A stretch of DNA of 64,000 nucleotides, from positions 84,609,268-84,673,267 of the forward strand of contig NC_089981.1 of the NCBI RefSeq assembly GCF_036417845.1, written 5' to 3'. Position 1 is the stretch's first letter, and every line of letters begins with the position of its first letter. This DNA comes from Apteryx mantelli. Lineage: Eukaryota; Chordata; Aves; Apterygiformes; Apterygidae. A program made the translations under genes and the position numbers. The notes under the pieces are model-generated. The model did no database searches and had not been told where the DNA came from. It saw nothing but the letters and a program-made list of their open reading frames with translations. This document shows, in pieces, positions 12,528 through 24,295 of the stretch.

Positions 12528-13043
12528 GAAGACCTCAAAACGCAGGTTTCAGCACTTAAACCTGGCAACAGAGTTTAAAAACAATACTGTTACAAAAATA
12601 TCTATTTAGCAATAAATAAATAGCCATTGAGCAACGCTCCTGAACTGCTTATGGGCAAGTCGCCCACACTGCTACAATCTACGATTAAGGAAACAGCAAG
12701 TGCGGGCAAAGCGCAAGCAGCGTTTAAGCAGCAAGAAGCAAACCGGCTCCAAGCCGCCATTTAAAACGGAGCCGGGGCTCGGGCGCGTCCTGCCCCTCCC
12801 GGCGGGGACAGCAGGTCTCCCCCCCTCAGCGGCCCAGCGGGCCTGGCGCTGCAGGCAGCGGCCGGGCCCCACCGCGGGCACCCGCGAGCCCGCCCGCCTG
12901 CTCCCCCACGCGGAGAAGGGCGCGGAAGGCTCCCCCCGGCCCCGGGAGCAGCCCGCCGCCGCCGCCGCAGGCCCCCGCACGCCGCCCGGGGCCTCCGCAC
13001 CGCTCCGCACCGCTCCGCGCCGCCCGGCGGGCAGGCAGCGCCC

Positions 13044-13057
13044 GCTGCCATGGCAAC
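13044..13057. promoter_or_regulatory. RFX X-box-like site
   Basis: GCTGCCATGGCAAC differs by one base from the palindromic RFX consensus GTTGCCATGGCAAC. RFX factors drive many ciliary genes, so the site fits regulation of KIAA0586, whose start codon is about 520 bases away. Confidence 0.65.
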
Positions 13058-13250
13058 AGCGCCGCTCGCGCCAATGCCCGGTCCGCTCCTCAATAGCGTC
13101 CGGAGGGGAAAAGAGGCGCTCGCGGCCCGCTCGCCGCTCCCGCCCGCTTCCGGCGGGGCCAGGCGCTGCCGCGAGCGGGAAGAGAGGAGGGCGCTTTAGA
13201 GCGCTGCGCTCGCGTCGGGGAGGAAAGTAAAGCCGCCGCGGAACTCCGCG

Positions 13251-13310
13251 CCCGCTGATTCGCCACGCGGCCAGCATTGGAAGGGGGGGGCTGTGTGGCG
13301 AATCAGCGGG
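13251..13310. repeat. perfect 16-bp inverted repeat around a CCAAT box
   Basis: Arms CCCGCTGATTCGCCAC (13251-13266) and GTGGCGAATCAGCGGG (13295-13310) are exact reverse complements. The 28-base spacer carries ATTGG (13276-13280) and a G8 run. It may be a paired protein-binding element or a cruciform. Confidence 0.9.
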
Positions 13311-13410
13311 GCCGAAGGTCCTGCTGTTTGCCGGGTCGTGCCTTCCTTCCATCTCCCCTCCCCCACGCCAACCCCCCGCGTGGCCCGGGCTCGTGACGGC
13401 GCGGGTGCGG

Positions 13411-16400
13411 GTGAGTGCGCGCGGGCGGCGCGTGCCGCGGGGGGGGGGGGAGCGTGAGGTAACGGCCGCTCCGCGCCGCCCAACGGTCGCCGCCCAACGG
13501 CTGCCCCCGCGGCGCCGCTGGGGGAGCGCGGCCCTGCCCCGAGAGTAGCCGGGCTCCCGGCGCCCTGTGGGCCGTTAAGGTGTCGCAGGCAGCAAATTAA
13601 GGTGCCGTGGGGTACGGCCGCTCCCTGGAAGCGCGCCGCAGGGGGGCGGCGGGGCACGTGGAGGAGGGCGGCAGGGGCCCCCAAAACGTCTCATTGGTAA
13701 CAGAGCAGCTGTTCGTGTTGTGGGCTTTTCACGGCGCGAGTCAGATGTGCGGGTGACTTGAGATGCTCCCTACCTTAGCACTGGCGTTAAAACTAAAAGC
13801 TGGTATATTCAAATCTAGGTTTTCTGGACAAATCTTCCTTAATTCAGATTGGAGTTGAAACAAAGGGGCACAAGGCATGTGCTGGCACTGGTCTGGCACG
13901 TGTTTGTCTGTCTGTTGGGTTGGACCTTGGCCTGAGGAGTATCTCCTGAGGCAAAGAAACTCAAGGTGCCCTTGAAGGCGAGAACCAAAAGATGTAGTTT
14001 AAAAAAGCAGGAGACAGAATTAAGGTGAAATTGCTTCACCTTCAGCCACTCCAGCTCAGGTTTTGACCTCAGTAGATCACAAGTACTGGCCAGGCCTAAT
14101 CAAACTTTAATAGGAAGCCACTTATGGAAAAAAAAGTACATATGCTCTCTCCAGACAGAAGACCTCCTTGTGTGTATCCAGTCTGTTCAAGAGACTCTCA
14201 AGAGGTCTCATTTCAGACTTATTAGCTTACCTTTGGCATTAGGATTCCTTTCTATCATTGAACTTTTTTTTTCTCCAGAGTAGAGTCTGGCCCACAAACA
14301 TGGGCTGATGAAGCATAACCTGTGCACCGAGTACATTTTGTTATCAAACCACCTTTTAACTCGTCTTTTTCTCATCTAATCGTCCGTGTCCGAACGCTGA
14401 GCACAGCTTGTGGCCTGAGAAGAGAAGCTTTGTGTAACCGCATCGCAAATAATGCAGTCCGAAGTAGAGCAGTTGAACCTCATTCGGAAGGGGCGATGAG
14501 CTGTACTCTGCCTTTCCGACAGGAGAGGGCGCAGGGAAGCCATGCCTTGCTGCCTATCTGGCGGCTTGCATCTTACAAGGCAGGGTTACACGTTAACGCT
14601 GGACTTCCCGCGTTGTGTGGGTAATTACGTCTTGGCCTGAATTTTAGGTGGTTAGCTTAGCTGCCTACTGGTCTCTCATGTATTTGCAGTTTAATTAGCT
14701 TCAGTAAAAGAATGCTTCAAACATTGAGTTGTCTTTTTTTGTTGTTGTTTTTAGTATGAAGTCAAGTTCTAGCCTAGCAAATCCCTACTACTACTACAGA
14801 AAACCCTTTTTCTACAAGCTATGGCTGTTGTATCTTAACACATTTCTTTAACTTGATATTTTTCTTCTTTGTTCCTGGCACACATGTGCAGAAACGCTTG
14901 GGTGGTGTGTTTCCTCTCCCACCCCGCTCTGGAGGCAGGGGGTGTAAAACTTCCTTGGCTTCTTGCAGAAAGGAAAAAAACTCAAAGGGCCTGTTCAGCT
15001 TTCCTGGGAAAGGATACCACTGACTTAAGATTAGGTAATAAGCACTAATGTTTTTTACATCAGTGAAAAGAACTTCCTCACTGAAGTTTACAGTGCATGT
15101 TTCACCTGTAAGAACTCATAGCTGTTAAGTGGAGATAAGATGGAGATAGCCACCCAGTGGGACAGTAATAATAGTCGTGGTGATCCAGTGCATCCAGTCC
15201 ATGTGGCCTTCTCGTATAATCACCCACCGTCCTTGTTGCTGTGGTTTATTCGGAGCTATCCGCTTCCTTTAGTGTGACTTGTGTTTCAATGCCTAACTTT
15301 CAAATTACATTTAGCCCAGAGGAAAGTAATCTAGGCTACGTAGGGCCGAGGCTTAAACCTGAAGCCTGCTGGAGTTGTTTGAGCAGCTGCATAAGAAGCT
15401 GTGTGGTGTGTTAGTCAAGGTGCCAGCCTTGCAAGGGGTTCTTCTATCGCTTTTATTTTTTTCCCTCTCTTCCTTCTTTCACAGGCTGGAGGGAAGGAGG
15501 ACAAAAAAGAAGGAAACTTGAAATATTTGTTTTTAACATATTTTAAGAATAAAACGATTTGCATGTTTCCAGGAATCCTTGGCTAGCATATTTTAGAAGT
15601 TAAGGCCAACTGGGAATGATTTGTAGCTACTGAAGATGTGTAGTAGAGCCATATAATTTCACTGCTTTCTGTATGGAAAGTGTAAATTACCTGAGGACGG
15701 ACTAGTGCTTCAGACATTTTGTTTCAGAAACTTAAATTAAGATAGTGCCATTTTGCTGTTTTAGATTGGAGCTATTTCCCAAGTGCAGGTGCAAAAGCTT
15801 TGTGGAACTACAGTTCTGTAAATCTGCAATTTTAAGCTTGCCGAACTAGTGACAGAAGAACAAAAAATTAGATTTGTGATAAACAGAAAGAATAAAACAA
15901 AATACTGAGTGTGAGAAAATGGGAGTTGAGGCTTTTAGCTTTTTATACTTGGGAGAGGACAAAAGTCTTTTCTGTTCTCTGTGGGTTTTAACACTCTGTT
16001 CAATAATCTACTTGAACTGACTTTGTAGAATTGTCACTGACTTTTCTTATAACAGGGTGAGAAATGAGTGACGTTGCCATCCATTTTCCCTGGTTGTTGT
16101 CCCAGTTGACAGTGTTCACTTCTTTTAAAACAAGTTGGAGGTTTATATTAACCTGAATAATACCTTGTTTCTTCTGAGCAACCATAAGAATATGGTCCTC
16201 CCTAAAGCAACAAGCCTTGTGATCTATCTATCCACGAAGAATTCTTGTTTGGGGGGAGGGAGGTGTCTTAAGTGCAAGAATCATATGTGCTCTTTACATC
16301 CCGTACCTGGATTGACTTCCTACATAGCCGTAAAGTGCAACTTTAAGGGGCAGATGTTCTAGTTACCCTGCTACTGGAAGGGAGGAGGTTCATGCTTGGG

Positions 16401-17535
16401 AGTGCTCCTTAGTGCGGTCTTAATGTCTTCGTTTTCTTTCTGCTGTAGAAATAATTATTAATGTCTTTTTGTTCCTGTTCAGAAGGCTTGCTTCCGCTCT
16501 CCCCTCCACACCACCAAAAAGCCAGAATAGTTTCTTAAGTTTTCTAAAACGTGAATGTCTTGCTCAAAATTTGACAAAAGCGTAATGCAAGGCTAATTAT
16601 GAGTTGCCTTTGCTAAAGGGCAAAATGAACTTTTTCTGGCAAAGCGATTACTCTCCAGTGCTGATTTTTTCTTCTACAAGTTGAAGTGATTGAAACTGAT
16701 GGATCTGGTTCTTTTGAATGTGTAATAATAACTTGGGTTACCATCTGTGATAGCTCTTGGATAATATGTAAATTAAGGGGAAAGGAAGACTAGCTTTCAG
16801 TATTCCTGTAGGAAGTCTCCTGGTTTACTCTCAAGTCTTAACTTGTTTACCATGTTGGATTCCTTTAAGGTGCTTGCTTAAATTCTTGGGCCTCTGGCTG
16901 TTCATTCTTTCATTTTTCTTTGTTTTTCTTCGTTTAAGGATATTCTCATTCCTTTATGATTCTTTACATTTAATTTGCTTTATTAATTGACCAGAACATA
17001 TGCTCTAGTTTTTTTAAGCATTTAGTGAGAAAGCAGCTACATAGAAACTCTGCTTCTCTCATCCAAGTTGGCTTATAATGCTGCAGCTATTCAAAGCTGC
17101 TGTCATTTTACACTTGCTTTTTTTCCCTTACTGTTGTTTCAAATGACACCCAAAGTCACTGTAACTAGAAGGCTAGAGAATGTTATTGCTTCCTTCTTTT
17201 TTTCCTCCAATTTTATTTTATGCCTTTAAAAGCATTTATAAAACACTTCTTGCTTTTTTTTTTTCTTTCCTCCTTGCATCGTCATTTTATCTGCTTGAAA
17301 TGCTTAAAAGCAATAATAAAAGAACAGCAGTTTACAGGAGGATCTGGGCAGGAACTGTCTTGGATGCTGTTTTAACTGAATATATTTCAAACTGATAAAT
17401 TTCTTCAAGTGGATGGTTTGAAAGATTGCTAACAAAGTTGCTTTTAAACACAGTTAAAGCATATGTGAATTCCATTCTGCTGTAAAATGTTGTAGTTGAT
17501 GCGTATGTTTTTTGTGCTTTCTTTTTAATCTTCAG
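13411..17535 (+). other. TIMM9 intron 1
   Basis: 4.1 kb starting in the CpG island. The 14340-14640 stretch has more CpG and GC than its surroundings and an open 100-codon frame of no known family. The rest is AT-rich with pyrimidine tracts. No exon or RNA gene recognised. Confidence 0.55.
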
Positions 17536-17565
17536 AAGAGGAGACTGAATCCTAGACAGTAGAAT

Positions 17566-17604
17566 ATGGCTGGACAAATATCAGAATCTGATCAGATTAA
17601 GCAG
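17566..17604 (+). CDS. TIMM9: TIMM9 coding exon 1
   Basis: 13 codons, [13 protein letters not shown]. The exon begins at 17536 after the acceptor TTAATCTTCAG, with 30 bases of 5'UTR, and ends at CAG|GTAAGA. Confidence 0.97.
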
Positions 17605-20600
17605 GTAAGATGCTGTATTCACAAATGGTGGCTTTGAAGACCTTGTATTACTGCATCACATAGACTAAAAGATATAGAGTACTTTTTGTCCTTCCCTATG
17701 CCCTAAGTTATCTCTTGAGATAAGAGTAGTTTTCTAGCAAAAAAAGGTTTAAACTTTTGACCATGAACAGACACAGCATAGCGTCTGATAGCACTTGATG
17801 CTGAAGTCTACTGAACTGATAGCAAATTTTTCTAGTGTCTGTTCTTTAAATGTTAGTGTCACTGGCTGGTGTATGCAGCTATGTATGAAGAAAAATGAAT
17901 GTAGATTTTTTTTTTTATATATTGATTGTCTGTTCACTTTGTATTTATAGTTCAAAGAGTTTCTGGGAACATACAATAAACTTACAGAAACCTGCTTCCT
18001 GGATTGCGTGAAGGATTTCACTAGCAGAGAGGTTAAACCAGAAGAGGTATGTAATTGTTTCCTGTGCTTTTGATTTCCCTTTCATAGAATAGCTGTATAG
18101 CATTTAAATTTCATTTCATCATCAAATGACTTTGAAAGTTTTTATCTTTCAGCTAGCTAAAAAAGCTAGGGAGCAGTCTTGAGTGGATTACAGGTGTTCA
18201 GTATAAAGCTTCCAAGTGAGAGATGAAGTGAGTTAGAGGAAGAAAGGGAAATAGCTTATCTGTAGTTTTGCTCCTCTACAAATGTCAAAAGGTGATGATA
18301 GACTTTTTTGCACCCAGAGTCTATTTGCCAAAAAACAAACAAACAAAACACTCCAAATCCCCCCCCCCATGCTTTTGATATCTTAGGTCACCAGTTACAA
18401 AGTATAAGCTAGGACCTCTTGAGGTTTTAGTCCGTGTTGTCTTTTTGCTATGTATATGCACAGGGAATCTTCCTGTTCTCACTGTTAGCATTGGCTGCTT
18501 ATTGCAATTCTGCGTATTTTGTTCTCTGAGCTGTCAGAGGAGGTTCTTGTGCCTTGACAGTCAGAATTCTGATGGATGATATCTTCAGGGACATGCAGGT
18601 TGTCCACCTGCAGTCTAGTTCTGTGAAGGTAGAATTCTACTGAAATATTTTTTTACCTACCCTCATTCCCTGCATTGTTATGAATCATAGAAGCACAGGT
18701 CTGCAAAGCTCTGGCTGTTAAATCCAGCCCTCTGCATTGCAGGGAGCTCCATCATAGAGTCATTTGCAAAAAAGATTACACTGTAGGTAAGTTTAGTTGC
18801 ATATTTCTTGCCTCCCCACTCCTGTTGAGAGGCTGTTTCAGAATCTCATAATTTTGTTGGTTAAAAGTCTAATATCCCGCTTTTGCTTAAATATGCTGGC
18901 AGAAAAGCAAAAAAAGATTTAAACTAGCTCTTGAGCATCTTCTACCTCCTAGGAATTTTACTCCTCTGCCCCTCATGTCTCCATTCAGCTTTTGCTTTGC
19001 TGGACTAAACAAAGCTCTCTTCGCCTCCCAAGACAGATTCTTTGTTCTCCTGATCATCTCTGCATCTATTCTAGTGGAATTTTTCTTGATTACAGGTAGT
19101 CAGAATCATTCTGGGTAAGGTCCTGTCACTGTCACCAGTTCATTTTGAATTTCTTGAACAGTACAAGGAGTTTCAGTTAACAGAACTGACAGAAATGTTA
19201 GGGGGACAGCCTCTTTGTCTTTCTGGGGTGGCATTTGATTTCCAGTAGAGGATTACACTTCTGTCTTTTGCTACCCTAAGGATTACTAGACTTTCTTTAA
19301 AAATACGGGTTCAGGTAGTCTTTTGTTGATGAACTGGGTTCAAAGACCAAAGAATCCTCATGGCGGGGGAGGGGGGAATTAAATTTAAGGAGTGTTGTTT
19401 AGATGAAAAAAAAAGAAGTCTTAGATTCTAATCAGCTTTTTTTTCCCTTCCCCTTCTGTGATCTGCAAATGGACCACATTCGGCAAGACATGAGCCATCT
19501 GTTAATAATGGAGGCTAGGAAGAAACTTTCTTATGGGAACTTTGTTAGGTAATTATCTATTACGAGGCTTCTTGCAAAGCATCTGGCTCTGGCCACTGCT
19601 GGAAACAGGATACTGGTCTAGATGGACCACTGGTCTAATCTGGTATGGAAATTCCTAAGTTTCTATTTAAAGTTGTAGTTTCTTATTAAATAATTTAGAC
19701 AAATATGTCCAAGAATTTCCTGTGAGATTCTACATTTGTAAAAACAGCTTCTGACCTCTTTACTTGCAACAATCTCCACTGCAAGTTTAGACTTTCCAAG
19801 GCACTATATCACAAATACCGCACCCTCTGGGAGAAGTGGCTGGGATAGTTCCAAAATTCAACAGAATTTGCTTCCTAGTCAGACTTAACTCCTGCTTAAC
19901 AGGTTTTACTGTGGCTGATGCCAGGTCAGCGAGGGAGAAGGGGGAGCAGGTGAGCGGTTAGTTGCAGGGTTTTTGTTTTGTTTACTTTCGGTCCCTCTAC
20001 TTTCCACAGCCCTTAGCGCTGAGCAGAATCAAAGCAATTCTTGGTTTTCCAGTAATCATGCGAAGTGGTTGTCTTTCCTTTGTATCTGTATCTGGAAACT
20101 TTATGGCAATAGTAATAGCTAGGTTTGGAACCATATTATAGAATATCTGATAGGCAGAATTGTGGCTTAGAAATAGGTCTAATAACTTTTCTCTACACTT
20201 AAAGAAAAAAAAATCTTCTAACTTTCAAAACCAATGCAGTCTGTGGTATAGGCCCAGGTATTTCTGTCCCTGTCCAGCTGAGTGGTAGAACTTCAGAAGA
20301 TATTCTGGTTGCTTTTGTCAAGGCTAACCAAACAGGTACAACAAGACTGATAGAGTTCATTGGAACAAGGTCAGAAGAAGGGTAAACTGAGCAAGCAGAC
20401 AGTAGACCCTATTTGGCTGTCAAAAGTAGTAGGTGTTTGTAAACAGAATTTGAAGAAGTGGAGACTAGTTTAATAGACTTAGTATTTACTGCATAATAAA
20501 ATGCGTTTTATACTTCATACTCTGTGTATTTCATGGGAGGAGTCCAAGGATGGTAATATATCTGGTTATAAGACTTTTTTTCCATGGAGACTTTTTATGA

Positions 20601-20953
20601 GAGTGAATATTAAAAGACATCTCAGAGATCCCTCAAAAATTAAACTTTTCCACTGCACAAAGAGGGTATGTACCACTAGGCCCTGAGCTTGAGGCTAAAC
20701 ATAAAACATGAGACATAGTCACCTAATCATGTATGCTTGCATATGATTATATTTTGGGTCATATTTTTGGAGTCTTTTTAATTACTGTTTGGAGCCTTCT
20801 GTTTCCCTTTCCCTGTAGATGACCTGCTCAGAACACTGCCTACAGAAGTATTTAAAAATGACACAAAGGATCTCCATGCGATTTCAAGAGTACCATATTC
20901 AGCAGAATGAAGCTCTGGCAGCTAAAGCAGGATTGCTTGGCCAACCTCGTTAG
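17566..20953 (+). CDS. TIMM9: TIMM9, mitochondrial import inner membrane translocase subunit Tim9, complete
   Basis: Joining 17566-17604, 17951-18046 and 20819-20953 gives 89 residues plus stop, the same length as human TIM9 and nearly identical. Two CX3C motifs are visible (CFLDC and CSEHC), which form the paired disulfides of small TIM proteins. Tim9 assembles with Tim10 into a hexameric chaperone in the intermembrane space that carries hydrophobic carriers and beta-barrel precursors. The protein has no cleavable presequence; small TIMs enter by the MIA40 disulfide relay. The ATG has a good context (A at -3, G at +4). A non-coding exon probably lies in the CpG island, with a 4.1-kb first intron. 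Residue 46 is Met where I recall Thr in human. Confidence 0.98.
17951..18046 (+). CDS. TIMM9: TIMM9 coding exon 2 (first CX3C)
   Basis: 32 codons from [11 protein letters not shown] through [12 protein letters not shown] to VKPEE. Contains the first CX3C motif. Acceptor TTTATAG, donor GAG|GTATGT. Confidence 0.98.
18683..19140 (-). repeat. old CR1 LINE copy, antisense, in TIMM9 intron 3
   Basis: Starts at AATCATAGAAGCACAGGTCT, the reversed CR1 3' end. After diverged sequence, GGACTAAACAAAGCTCTCTT, AGACAGATTCTTTGTTCTCC and TGATCATCTCTGCA follow the order of reversed CR1 (aggctaaacaa..agctct, gacaggttctcc, gatcatc). Heavily mutated. Confidence 0.7.
19566..19662 (+). repeat. old CR1 LINE 3' fragment, sense
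   Basis: CTGGCTCTGGCCACTGCTGG, AACAGGATACTGGTCTAGAT and GGACCACTGGTCTAATCTGG, then TATGGAAATTCC, resemble the ancient sauropsid CR1 3' end (ggatactgggctagatggaccattggtctgac). It has the opposite orientation to the copy at 18.7-19.1 kb, so a separate insertion. Confidence 0.72.
20819..20953 (+). CDS. TIMM9: TIMM9 coding exon 3 (second CX3C, stop)
   Basis: 44 codons from [20 protein letters not shown] to AGLLGQPR, then TAG. Carries the second CX3C motif and the C-terminal helix. Acceptor TTTCCCTTTCCCTGTAG. Confidence 0.98.
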
Positions 20954-21370
20954 ACAAGAGAGTACTCTGTTCAGACTTTTTAAGCAGTGCCAATGTTCAC
21001 TGGACAAGAACACATTTTGCATCTTCTCCTGTTGGGATGTATGTCCAGCAATTCAGAAGAGAGTTCTTGACGCTGTTTGGAAGGTGGAAACCATGAAGCG
21101 TTACACAAGAAGTTAGTAATGGTTGACTGGCAATGGAGTCTGTTTCTGAGGTCCTTTTTCTTGTACAATTGAATAATACTGATACAAACTTTCCCAGGAC
21201 CCACAGACTGGCATGTTTAGATTTCAGGGAGGTGGGAGGGTGCTACTTTGTTTCTTCTGCTCTGTTTCGACACATAAAAGTGTAACATGAAAGTATATAA
21301 ATAAATGTCTTGACACTTTTTTTATTTAATTCAAGTAAAATAAATGGGAACTATACAGGTGTATGTATGT
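20954..21370 (+). other. TIMM9: TIMM9 3'UTR with polyadenylation signals
   Basis: After the stop there are AATAAA hexamers at 21300-21305 and 21339-21344. The second is followed by TG/T-rich sequence (GTGTATGTATGTTC), so the mRNA probably ends near 21360. The 69-codon frame starting at 20907 is an out-of-frame shadow. Confidence 0.75.
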
Positions 21371-23690
21371 TCTTTCCAAAGATTCATTTTTAGGACACTG
21401 CTTGAGAGCCATGTTTTAAGTTTGCTGCAGTTTTATTCGTCCTCACCTACTGCAGAGTTCTGTTCTTTCATTGCTGCTTCGAGTTACTGATAGACAGATC
21501 AGAGTTAGTGACTTTGTTTCAGCATCTCTAGGGATGTGTGAATGAGTCATTTCTCTTCATTCAGGAAGAACTTCAGTTCTTTCACTACCAGCTGCCCTTG
21601 CAGACCCTCATGATCGTTCTGGGTCTCCTGGAGTGCTGCAGAACTGTGATGACAGCATCAAGGCAAGGGTAATGTGAGACAGCTGCTGTAACCATGGAGC
21701 TGGGGTAGGCAGAGATGCTAGTTGCTTACCCCAGGTTATATTTGGCTCATACTTCACCAGGTCATTCATAAATGACATGAGTGCATCATTAGCACCCACC
21801 TACTCCCAAGGCAATTTCTGTGAACTCTCTGTTTCTTTTGGGGAACACTGGAGGTCTTCCAAACCCAGCTTCATTGCCTGATGAAAGTATGATGTGTTCC
21901 TTCAGTAACATTAAGCTTTCTGGCAATTTTCTCCTTTAATTGCATGAATGCCAACATAAAGTGTGAAGCATGCACAAGACAGTGTCTTTTTTGCTGCTGG
22001 ATGAGTATGAAGACAAGTTTGTGAAAGCTGACTGTTCCAGTGTTGTGTTTTTGGTGTAGAAAGGACGCTACTCCTTTGACAGGATCTTAATAGCTGAAAC
22101 AGTAGTCAGATGGTTAGTGCAGTAGAATGATGGTTCATTGCCATTTCATTATCAAACAGTTGTGTTCTGGAGTGCAGAGTAAAGAAAAAAAAAAGCAGGG
22201 CACTTCATTCAGTAACAACCACTGTCATGTCCTGGTAGCTAACAGGCACATTTTATTTTAATTCGAACTAGTAAAATACAGTGAACAAATGGAATTGAAC
22301 ATCTGGATTAGCATGTAGATTTTGAGACTGCAAGACACTAAGTCTGACAGAGTTGTTTTAAGTCAGTTGCCAAGTTCTGCTGTTAGATACAAAGGCAACA
22401 AAAATATAGTCTGTTGTTAAAGGTTGCTCTTTAATGGTCGTCTGTTAATTCATTGCCCATTGATGACCACAACTACACCTGCAATGCTACTTCTGGAACC
22501 AAAATTCCAAAATGTAGAAAATCAATGACAACTGTTAAAATGAGCTGAATGCAATGCCTTAATTCGTAAAACAACATCCTGTACAAACCACATTTTTTTG
22601 CCCAAAATAAACTAACTGCAGGTTCATTGTGTTCATATTACTGATTAAACAGCCGTGCCTAGTATGTGTGAAGTGCACGGTTCTTTATAAGATCATATGA
22701 AATAATATAATAATATGTACTTATGTGACAGTTGTTCTCTGCAGAAGCATCTCATACATGGTGTTGGGAGTATGTGGTGCAAGACCTGCAGTAGCTGATG
22801 TGATCCTGCGCATGCTGAAATAGTTAGTAATGTGTTCCAGACTCTTCTTTTAGCCCCTTGCAAGAAACTTTATTTTTTTTATTGTAATTTTACAGGTGGC
22901 TTCATAATGTTGTATTTATGTTAAGAATCACCCCCCCCAAAGATCTTAGCTTTTTCTAACAAGAATTTGCATATAAGCAAAATATGTCTTTCCTTTTTTC
23001 CTCCTAATGAGACGATAGTAGACAAACATCCGCAGAATATTTCATATAGTCAAAAACAAATTTTTGTTAACTTTATCAGTACTTGAAAATATTTTGAGTA
23101 GATAATGTCCTCTTCTTAGAATGCAGTAAATGTTACTGTTAGTCTTAGCATCTGCCTTTTTTAATCATTTGTATATACTGGGTAAATATACAATAGTAGC
23201 TGGAGACTTATTTTTTATTTTAGTGACCAGAGGCAAAGTTTGAGTTCATAGCCTGAGTTTCTAGAGCATCATGCCAGGGAGCAGCAGCAATGTCAGTCAT
23301 AACTGTTGTGGGATTAACTGTCTTTATCCTCTTACATCTGCTCTGGTGGAAGATGCTTCCAGGGCTGTTGGAAGGCTATACTTTTAATTAAAACATTATA
23401 GACAGAGCAGCAGTGAAGTAGGTTATATTAATTTAAGTGCATTCATTCTAGGCTGTGGTACTATTTGCCTTCAGGAAATGTTTGTACCTGCACCGTAATA
23501 GGCCAGGCCTGAAAGAGGAGCAGAGTTCCTCAAGAGGAGCAATAATTCAGAAAGTGAGGTATGTAAAGACTCAGATGTTTAAGTACAGTTTCATTTCAAA
23601 AGAGCAATATGAGTTTATTTGGGTGACTAAACTGAAAATAAAAATATAACCAACTTTAACTTCCCTTCCTTAGATCATCATTTTAAGATT
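21371..23690. other. intergenic, nothing recognised
   Basis: AT-rich DNA downstream of TIMM9. A 63-codon minus frame at 21608-21799 has no family resemblance. No TOMM20L-like block is visible. Confidence 0.55.
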
Positions 23691-23742
23691 TGCAGTCTGA
23701 ACATTTCATACATTTCTTCAGCGTTTTGTTATTTTCCCCCAG

Positions 23743-24295
23743 ATGCAGCAACCCCAAAATGCAGGAGAAAAAATCCCTACTACCGTTTTTGTTGATGACT
23801 TCTTTAAAATTGCTTGTGACTGCTGCATTAATGGATCAAGTTGGTATTGTTTTAGAGAAGTGCACTGGGGTACTGAGTTTTGTCTTGCTTGTGCTTTTAT
23901 TTTCAATTGCGAGCTGCTGACAACTTGGAAACGAGCAGTAGACCCTTGCTTGGGTGTTGTATAACTGTGGCAAAAATTATTACCCCAGCTCTGAAGAGTT
24001 TACAGTTTGTTACACTAAACAACAGGTGCATAAAGCAGACCGGGAAGCTTAATGAAGTAGTTCTGATCAGTGTGGAAAAACATTCATGGCAATCTGGATA
24101 CCTATATATATATTTTTTTTCTTTTTTTTTTTGACAGGAATCACCAGAAGAGTTTAAAGAGTGTTTCCAGGAACACTTCTCTGATGCTTCCAAGGGAAAA
24201 GATACAAAGGTGTTTCCTGAGAAATATTTTGACTGGACAACTGCAACTACTGCCATTTGCAGAATAAAGGCAGGGGGGTGAAACCTCATTACCGT
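23743..24295 (+). other. candidate unannotated spliced transcript (two splice-like segments)
   Basis: At 23741-23742 an acceptor (TTATTTTCCCCCAG) precedes an ATG. At 24136-24137 a strong pyrimidine tract ends GACAG, and 158 bases later GTAAGT at 24296-24301 forms a consensus donor. The 24138-24295 segment is open for about 47 codons in one frame (starting ESPEEFKECFQEHFSDASKG) but stops at a TGA before the donor, so it could only be terminal coding or non-coding. The strand and reality of this transcript are unproven. Confidence 0.25.

Larger units (their letters stand above)
12740..13680. promoter_or_regulatory. CpG island, bidirectional KIAA0586/TIMM9 promoter
   Basis: About 900 bases of dense CpG and GC in otherwise AT-rich DNA separate the minus-strand KIAA0586 start (12527) from plus-strand TIMM9. 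It carries CCAAT boxes (13071-13075, 13276-13280 reversed), an RFX-like site, a YY1-like GCCGCCAT (12753-12760), a CACGTG E-box (13655-13660) and no obvious TATA box. A plausible TIMM9 exon 1 donor, GCGG|GTGAGT, lies at 13410/13411. Exact transcription starts cannot be read from sequence. Long open frames on both strands here are GC artefacts. Confidence 0.88.
18047..20818 (+). other. TIMM9 intron 3
   Basis: 2.8 kb containing two CR1 remnants, a C8 run at about 18359-18368 and G-rich tracts near 19364 and 19930. No extra exon recognised. Confidence 0.6.

Noticed and set aside
12672-13684. Long open frames (226, 176, 162 and 110 codons) on both strands of the CpG island
   Set aside because: GC-rich DNA is poor in stop codons. 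The products are Ala/Arg/Pro/Gly-rich and overlap in several frames, which is compositional.
20907-21116. 69-codon plus frame starting inside TIMM9 exon 3
   Set aside because: Out of frame with TIMM9 and running into its 3'UTR; a shadow of the real exon.
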